25,443 nt of DNA from a virus. A program made the position numbers and the translations under genes. Where the stretch lies: the IMG/VR virus record IMGVR_UViG_3300046680_000306, positions 1-25,443 of that record, one strand, 5' to 3'. The notes under the pieces were generated by a model that did no database searches, was not told the DNA's origin, and worked only from the letters and a program-made list of their open reading frames with translations. This document shows, piece after piece, positions 21,501 through 25,443 of this stretch (position 1 is its first letter; every line of letters starts with the position of its first letter).

Positions 21501-21968
21501 TTACCCGTAACTGCTGAAATTGGTTTTGCTCAGACCGCCGGCGAGCGAAGCGACGGCGCCGAGTTCACCCATCCCCATCGCAAACTTGCCAGCCTTGCGC
21601 AGATAGTCCGCATCGGCCGTTTCCTGATCGGCCTGCGCTTGCAGATTGAGCACGGCGATATTGCGCGAGCGCGTGCCGATATATTCCTCAGTGTCACGCA
21701 CCGCCGCGCCCGTTGGCGACGTCGGATCCGCGTGGGCCGCAGCCCGAATGCTATCGATGCTGGCGAGTGTAGTATCTAGTTTCTCCGTGTCCTGCGCTCC
21801 GGTTTGTGCCGCGGCTAGGCGCCCGTACTGTGCCGATCGCTCGAGCGACGCCGCCTTGTATTCATCAGCCGCCTTCGTTCCCTGCCCCTTCACATAGGAG
21901 CCATAGGCGTTGAGCCCCATCGAGGCGATCGCTCCGCCTGCCGCTATTGGTGCTGCTGCTGCGCCCAT
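21501..21968 (-). CDS. internal virion protein gp14-like
   Basis: A 155-residue protein with a Gly/Ala-rich hydrophobic N-terminus (AAAAPIAAGGAIASMGLNAY), a long helical middle (DEYKAASLERSAQYGRLAAA, IDSIRAAAHADPTSPTGAAV, NIAVLNLQAQADQETADADY) and a second Gly-rich hydrophobic stretch near the end (MGMGELGAVASLAGGLSKT). This composition and the position between tail tubular protein B and the gp15-like gene match T7 gp14-type internal virion proteins (about 196 residues in T7), which insert into the outer envelope during ejection. Two bases separate it from the upstream gene. Confidence 0.7.
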   Translation of the reverse strand: MGAAAAPIAAGGAIASMGLNAYGSYVKGQGTKAADEYKAASLERSAQYGRLAAAQTGAQDTEKLDTTLASIDSIRAAAHADPTSPTGAAVRDTEEYIGTRSRNIAVLNLQAQADQETADADYLRKAGKFAMGMGELGAVASLAGGLSKTNFSSYG

Positions 21969-21970
21969 GT

Positions 21971-24238
21971 TTACACCGTGGCTATTGTCCCGATCTCCGC
22001 TATCAATAGCGGGCCGGGCGTATCTTTGATTAGACAGACGCGCGGATCGTGAGCTCGCCCTTTAGGACGCCACATTTCCGTTTCCTCGCGCAACGGCGGA
22101 GGCTTTGTCGGATCATCATCTTGGTTCCAAGTTGGGATGCGTCGATTGTTCATAATCGTACCGAGCGCCGGTCCCCCTGGACGCAGCTTGCCGGCAAACA
22201 ATCGCGCGAGCAGAAATCCGGTTGAATTCATAAAGTAGACTTCAAAACGCGAGACGCGCCGCGGCGCCATACGTTGACCCACATCTTGACCGGACGGTGC
22301 GATCGGGATCCAAGGCTCGAGCGTTGCGGTCCAAGTCTGCCCGCCAATGAGCGTAATCGCCGTAAGATCCTCGCCGGCATTGAATTGCGGAATGATGAAC
22401 CCGTTCGCATCGATCTGATAGGTGCCCATCATGCGCGTGCCCTGATCCATCAGATCAACGCTGCCACCAGGCAACCACCAGAACGGACCTTTGCCGCCGG
22501 GCGGTAAGAGTGCAGTCGGGACCACGTTCACAAACATTGCGCCATCGAGATAGATCGTATCATCGAGCTTCGACACGACCGGCACCGGCGTAATGTTGTT
22601 GGGCGTGTAGGTTGTCGAGAAGATCACATCAGCGCCTTGCGCGGACAACCATTTGACATTTCCGGGACTGATCCAAGGCAACCACCCGACCGATCCTTTA
22701 ATCTGTCCGCTTTCAATCTCATACTTGCCGACCGCAATCGTGCCGTCTGCATTTAGAATGTAAGCGTAGCGTTCAGGGAACGTGCTCTCCGCCGATGGTC
22801 CCGCGATTGCGAGCGGCCCGGTGAACAAGTGCGTATTCATATCCGCGATGTCGCGGCTCTCATAGGGGCGGCTGTAGGATCCGGTCGCCACGATCGCCAT
22901 CGGCCGAAGATTGCCAGCGTTGATATAAACAATCACTTCCTGAATTGCGCGCGGCTGCACAGCGGATGCGCCGTCGCGGCTTACCAAGTTGAATGCTACG
23001 GATCCTGGCTTGAGCGGATTAGTGACCGAGATCGGGATGTAGTAGATCCCGTTCGTCGTGAAAACAAATTCGTTGCTGTCCGCTCCTGGTTCTACAAAAA
23101 GGATCTGGCCCTTTCCAGGCGCGAGCTCAAACATAGCCGACGTCGGAAGCTGCAATGTATCAATGTGAAGATCAGTCGGGTCACTGATCGCCGACCATGC
23201 AATTCCGTTCGGCACAGACGGAAAATTCGAGAAGATCAAACGGTTCTGATCGACACGCACCGACGCTGGAAAGCCGCGCAGCGTGTTCATCACTTCATCA
23301 TCCCAAATAAAAATCGGTTGGGGCGGGAGTGAGGAAATTGCAGAGAATGTCGTATTGCCGTTCGGACCAACCAAAATGTCGCCGGCGTTGAACGCAGCAA
23401 ATCCGCCGAGCGTTTGCGGCAAAGGTTGAAAGATTAGCAGACCAGGGGTGAAACTTGTAACAACGGCGCGAGCTCCGCTGCTCGAGCCAATGATCACGTC
23501 ACCAACATTAAAACTTCCATTCAGTGCAACCGGATTGACTTCCAGCCCGAGCGCCGGAGCTACTTGAACCGTCGCCGTCGCATGGGCCCCATCAGTAACT
23601 CCTGTAATCAGGAATTGCGCCGTGCCAGCGTAGAGGATGTACGTTCCGATCCACGCCGCCGTCATTCCAATGCTTGAGGAGAATGCCAGGGTGATTATTC
23701 CGCTTGCACCGGACGGCGCCAGCGTGATGTTCTTTGGAGAGATCCGATAGAACGCCGTCCGTTTCTCACCGGATCTGATCGCTTCAAAGTACGGAGTTAC
23801 GGACCAAGTCGAGACTTGCGACACGCCGTCCCACGTCAAGACTTGCGGACGCTGTCCGGGGAATGTGATGTAGACGGACAGCCCCATAATATCGAACACG
23901 ACTTGATTGAACGTCGCGAGGGACCATAGGAACCCGGCTTGCGTGAATACTTGCGCGCCCGCCGCGTTGAAAACTTTCAGCGTGCCAGCGCCGAATGCCA
24001 GATAGAAGATATTCCCCGGCGACATCAGCACTTCGGAAATGCGATCGGCCGTTGGCGGAAGGAATATCGCGCGGCGCCCGGGCCGGTTCTGCACGCCCTT
24101 AGACGCTAGGATCCGCCAGTTTGAACATTGCCGCGTGCCCGCCTTGCGCCGCGGATCGCCGTCATTGCGCTTGATCGACGGATCTAGCTCACCGGCTGAG
24201 AAATCGTTTTGTCCGCCTGCTATTTTCCCGGCTGGCAT
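21971..24238 (-). CDS. tail tubular protein B (gp12-like)
   Basis: A 755-residue tail protein. The N-terminal GQNDFSAGELDPSIKRNDGD, CSNWRILASKGVQNRPGR is the typical opening of podoviral tail tube or hub proteins ('FSAGE..P....D...Y..G...C.N.....G...RPG'). The rest is beta-rich. Length is close to T7 gp12 (794 residues). It forms the tail nozzle with tail tubular protein A. The ribosome site AGGGG lies about six bases before the ATG at 24238. It is separated from tail tubular protein A only by an HNH gene. Confidence 0.75.
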   Translation of the reverse strand: MPAGKIAGGQNDFSAGELDPSIKRNDGDPRRKAGTRQCSNWRILASKGVQNRPGRRAIFLPPTADRISEVLMSPGNIFYLAFGAGTLKVFNAAGAQVFTQAGFLWSLATFNQVVFDIMGLSVYITFPGQRPQVLTWDGVSQVSTWSVTPYFEAIRSGEKRTAFYRISPKNITLAPSGASGIITLAFSSSIGMTAAWIGTYILYAGTAQFLITGVTDGAHATATVQVAPALGLEVNPVALNGSFNVGDVIIGSSSGARAVVTSFTPGLLIFQPLPQTLGGFAAFNAGDILVGPNGNTTFSAISSLPPQPIFIWDDEVMNTLRGFPASVRVDQNRLIFSNFPSVPNGIAWSAISDPTDLHIDTLQLPTSAMFELAPGKGQILFVEPGADSNEFVFTTNGIYYIPISVTNPLKPGSVAFNLVSRDGASAVQPRAIQEVIVYINAGNLRPMAIVATGSYSRPYESRDIADMNTHLFTGPLAIAGPSAESTFPERYAYILNADGTIAVGKYEIESGQIKGSVGWLPWISPGNVKWLSAQGADVIFSTTYTPNNITPVPVVSKLDDTIYLDGAMFVNVVPTALLPPGGKGPFWWLPGGSVDLMDQGTRMMGTYQIDANGFIIPQFNAGEDLTAITLIGGQTWTATLEPWIPIAPSGQDVGQRMAPRRVSRFEVYFMNSTGFLLARLFAGKLRPGGPALGTIMNNRRIPTWNQDDDPTKPPPLREETEMWRPKGRAHDPRVCLIKDTPGPLLIAEIGTIATV

Positions 24239-24240
24239 TG

Positions 24241-24663
24241 TTAGCCCCTGCGGGCGAGAACGTGTCGAAACACGTTCAACACATAATCCTCACCCCAATT
24301 ATGGAGAGCGACATTGATCGAATACAAAATCATTCGGCAATTCGCTTCGGTGTAGTGACTACCCGGAGCCACGCGATCGACGGATGGAGCATTCGGCTTG
24401 TGTCCGCCGCGCTCAAAGTCAAATCGCAAACCAGATAGCTCGCACACTCCCGCTTTCAACCTCGCCTCAAACCATTCGAGCGATAGATCAAACTCAACAC
24501 CCTTGCGCTTCGCCTCATCCTTCACGCCTTGGCGCATCACGCGCGCCCGCATGTCAAACGAGTTTCTATGTCGCCGACGCTTGCGAACATCGCGCGCTCG
24601 CACGCGCGCTGCCCATTCGGGATCGCGCTCCTCGAGTTTAACGATGGGAATATAGGTTCTCAC
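24241..24663 (-). CDS. HNH homing endonuclease between the tail tubular genes
   Basis: A 140-residue HNH-type enzyme: ARVMRQGVKDEAKRKGVEFD, LSLEWFEARLKAGVCELSGL, then NAPSVDRVAPGSHYTEANCR and MILYSINVALHNWGEDYVL. The pattern C-x-LSG-L ... PS-x-DR ... Y-x-x-NCR ... N-x-A is that of HNH endonucleases common in Rhizobiales phages. The GTG at 24663 overlaps the preceding stop by four bases (GTGA), so I prefer it to the GTG at 24687. The HNH gene interrupts two structural genes normally adjacent in T7-like phages, as freestanding homing enzymes do. Confidence 0.75.
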   Translation of the reverse strand: MRTYIPIVKLEERDPEWAARVRARDVRKRRRHRNSFDMRARVMRQGVKDEAKRKGVEFDLSLEWFEARLKAGVCELSGLRFDFERGGHKPNAPSVDRVAPGSHYTEANCRMILYSINVALHNWGEDYVLNVFRHVLARRG

Positions 24664-25355
24664 GCGGGGCTTCCCGTCCCACCCCACCCGGTAGGCACGG
24701 CCGGATACGGGCGGCGAACGCGGCGCGATGCGGAAATGCGATAGTTAAATGGAGCGCGCTTGGGTTGCTCCTGATCGGCGCGCGTGACCGCCTCCTGCAC
24801 AAGCGCCATTCCCTTTTTTTCTTCTATGTCGCTGCGCTGAGGATCTTCATGCAGTCCGGAGTAAATGCCGGCGCGAACGAAATAGTAGAGCGCGGTCGCA
24901 AACGTGCGCGACATGCGTTGGAAATTGTCGGTGGCGTCTCCAAGCGGATCGCTCGAGACGTATTTCATGGTCATCGGGCCCGGCACCACTCCGGGAGGGA
25001 TAGCAATGCCGGGCGCGACGCCCGTCGCGTTGAGCTCGATATGCCCACCGACGATTTGATAGACGACCGGGAGATCGTTGATCCGCACCCAAACGACGTG
25101 AATGCAGTCCGGCGGCTTGTCGTAACGGGTGTCGAACTGATCATCCTCGGGAACGGTAGGCGATGGATTTAGAAGCTGGATCCGCGTGATCGCCTTCCAA
25201 TCGAACTTTTCATACATGTATTCGATTGCGTGCTCATAGGCGTCGCTCGCGGTATTCCACTCATCGGATCCATCGTTCGCCACGTTCACGGTGTTGTCGC
25301 CGCAAAGCGATAGCGCCTGGTTTATCAGCCCCAATTTATCAAGTGGCCAGGTAAT
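24660..25355 (-). CDS. tail tubular protein A (gp11-like), probable ATT start
   Basis: A 231-residue gp11-like tail tubular protein A. Family features: INQALSLCGDN near the N-terminus, DAYEHAIEYMYEKFDWKAIT, PPDCIHVVWVR, YQIVGGHIELN, MTMKYVSSDPLGD and FATALYYFVRAG. No ATG or GTG is available at the right place. A TTG at 25334 lacks a ribosome site, whereas AGGAGGTG (25367-25360) lies five bases ahead of an in-frame ATT at 25355, giving an N-terminus (M/I)TWPLDKLGLINQAL that fits proteins of this kind. The frame stays open to the window edge but has no other normal start. It attaches below the portal in the virion. Confidence 0.75.
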   Translation of the reverse strand: MTWPLDKLGLINQALSLCGDNTVNVANDGSDEWNTASDAYEHAIEYMYEKFDWKAITRIQLLNPSPTVPEDDQFDTRYDKPPDCIHVVWVRINDLPVVYQIVGGHIELNATGVAPGIAIPPGVVPGPMTMKYVSSDPLGDATDNFQRMSRTFATALYYFVRAGIYSGLHEDPQRSDIEEKKGMALVQEAVTRADQEQPKRAPFNYRISASRRVRRPYPAVPTGWGGTGSPA

Positions 25356-25443
25356 TTGACACCTCCTGTTTTGCTCGACGTGTGATCCAAGCGCGACGGA
25401 GGAACTCAGGATTACGCTTCTGACCTTTAAGAGCTCCCGGATG
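25339..25443 (-). CDS. C-terminal end of an upstream late gene, truncated by the window
   Basis: An open frame running in from the window edge and ending TGA at 25339-25341, 34 codons: basic, with PGALKGQKRNPEFLRRAWIT and RRAKQEVSNYLAT. It overlaps the proposed ATT start of the tail tubular gene by 17 bases and carries that gene's ribosome site. The part visible is too short to identify. Confidence 0.4.
   Translation of the reverse strand, partial: HPGALKGQKRNPEFLRRAWITRRAKQEVSNYLAT
25360..25367 (-). promoter_or_regulatory. full-consensus Shine-Dalgarno site deciding an ATT start
   Basis: AGGAGGTG, complementary to eight bases of the 16S rRNA 3' end, sits five bases before ATT at 25355-25353 on the minus strand. 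It is the strongest ribosome site in the late operon and no ATG, GTG or TTG lies within its reach in the tail tubular frame. Confidence 0.65.

Noticed and set aside
11116-25443. T7-type phage RNA polymerase promoters in the late operon
   Set aside because: No repeated promoter-like sequence was seen between late genes; spacing is too tight for separate promoters.

Overview
The window is a piece of a temperate, short-tailed (podovirus-like) phage or prophage, most likely of an alphaproteobacterium of the Rhizobiales/Bradyrhizobium type. Evidence for a phage: a divergent Cro/CI-like repressor pair, a tyrosine integrase, a RecE-like nuclease next to a Sak4-like recombination ATPase, a lysis cassette, and a T7-like block of tail tubular proteins A and B followed by three internal virion proteins. 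Evidence for the host group: an 'IGHNS' N-terminal motif and a GapR-like protein, several small protein types typical of Rhizobiales prophages (from memory), moderately high G+C, and the complete absence of GANTC, the alphaproteobacterial CcrM methylation motif, in my base-by-base reading of the whole window.

Layout. (1) 1-1659, rightward: the end of a DUF932 gene and three small overlapping genes, closed by a strong intrinsic terminator at 1812-1850. (2) 4602-1917, leftward early operon: Cro-like regulator, GapR-like protein, VRR-NUC nuclease, a replisome-organizer-like protein whose gene carries an origin-like repeat region, an unknown protein and a phage regulator-like protein. (3) 4611-5346, control region: CI-like repressor read rightward, a small leftward gene antisense to its 3' end, and four predicted promoters each overlapping or lying beside a DnaA-box-like GTGGATA site. 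(4) 5347-11115, rightward operon with almost every gene overlapping the next: a PEP-CTERM-tagged protein, small proteins, an HNH endonuclease, RecE-like nuclease, Sak4-like ATPase, small phage proteins, a ribbon-helix-helix protein, integrase, and a duplicated pair of coiled-coil genes. (5) 25443-11207, leftward late operon: tail tubular protein A, HNH endonuclease, tail tubular protein B, internal virion proteins of gp14, gp15 and gp16 type, then endolysin, holin-like and other small membrane proteins.

How it works together: the CI/Cro switch would control the leftward replication operon and probably the rightward recombination/integration operon through a common operator. The late genes build a T7-like tail and ejection machine; the gp15-like protein seems to carry a lysozyme-like domain for cell-wall penetration. 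No terminase, portal, capsid, polymerase or tail fibre lies in the window, so the genome continues beyond both edges.

Points most worth a second look: zero GANTC sites; a probable ATT start codon for tail tubular protein A; the gp16-like gene split by a -1 frameshift; a phage protein with a PEP-CTERM sorting tail but no signal peptide; an origin-like palindrome plus iterons inside the replication gene; and the repeated GTGGATA operator/DnaA-like sites. No tRNA, rRNA, CRISPR array or insertion sequence was seen.
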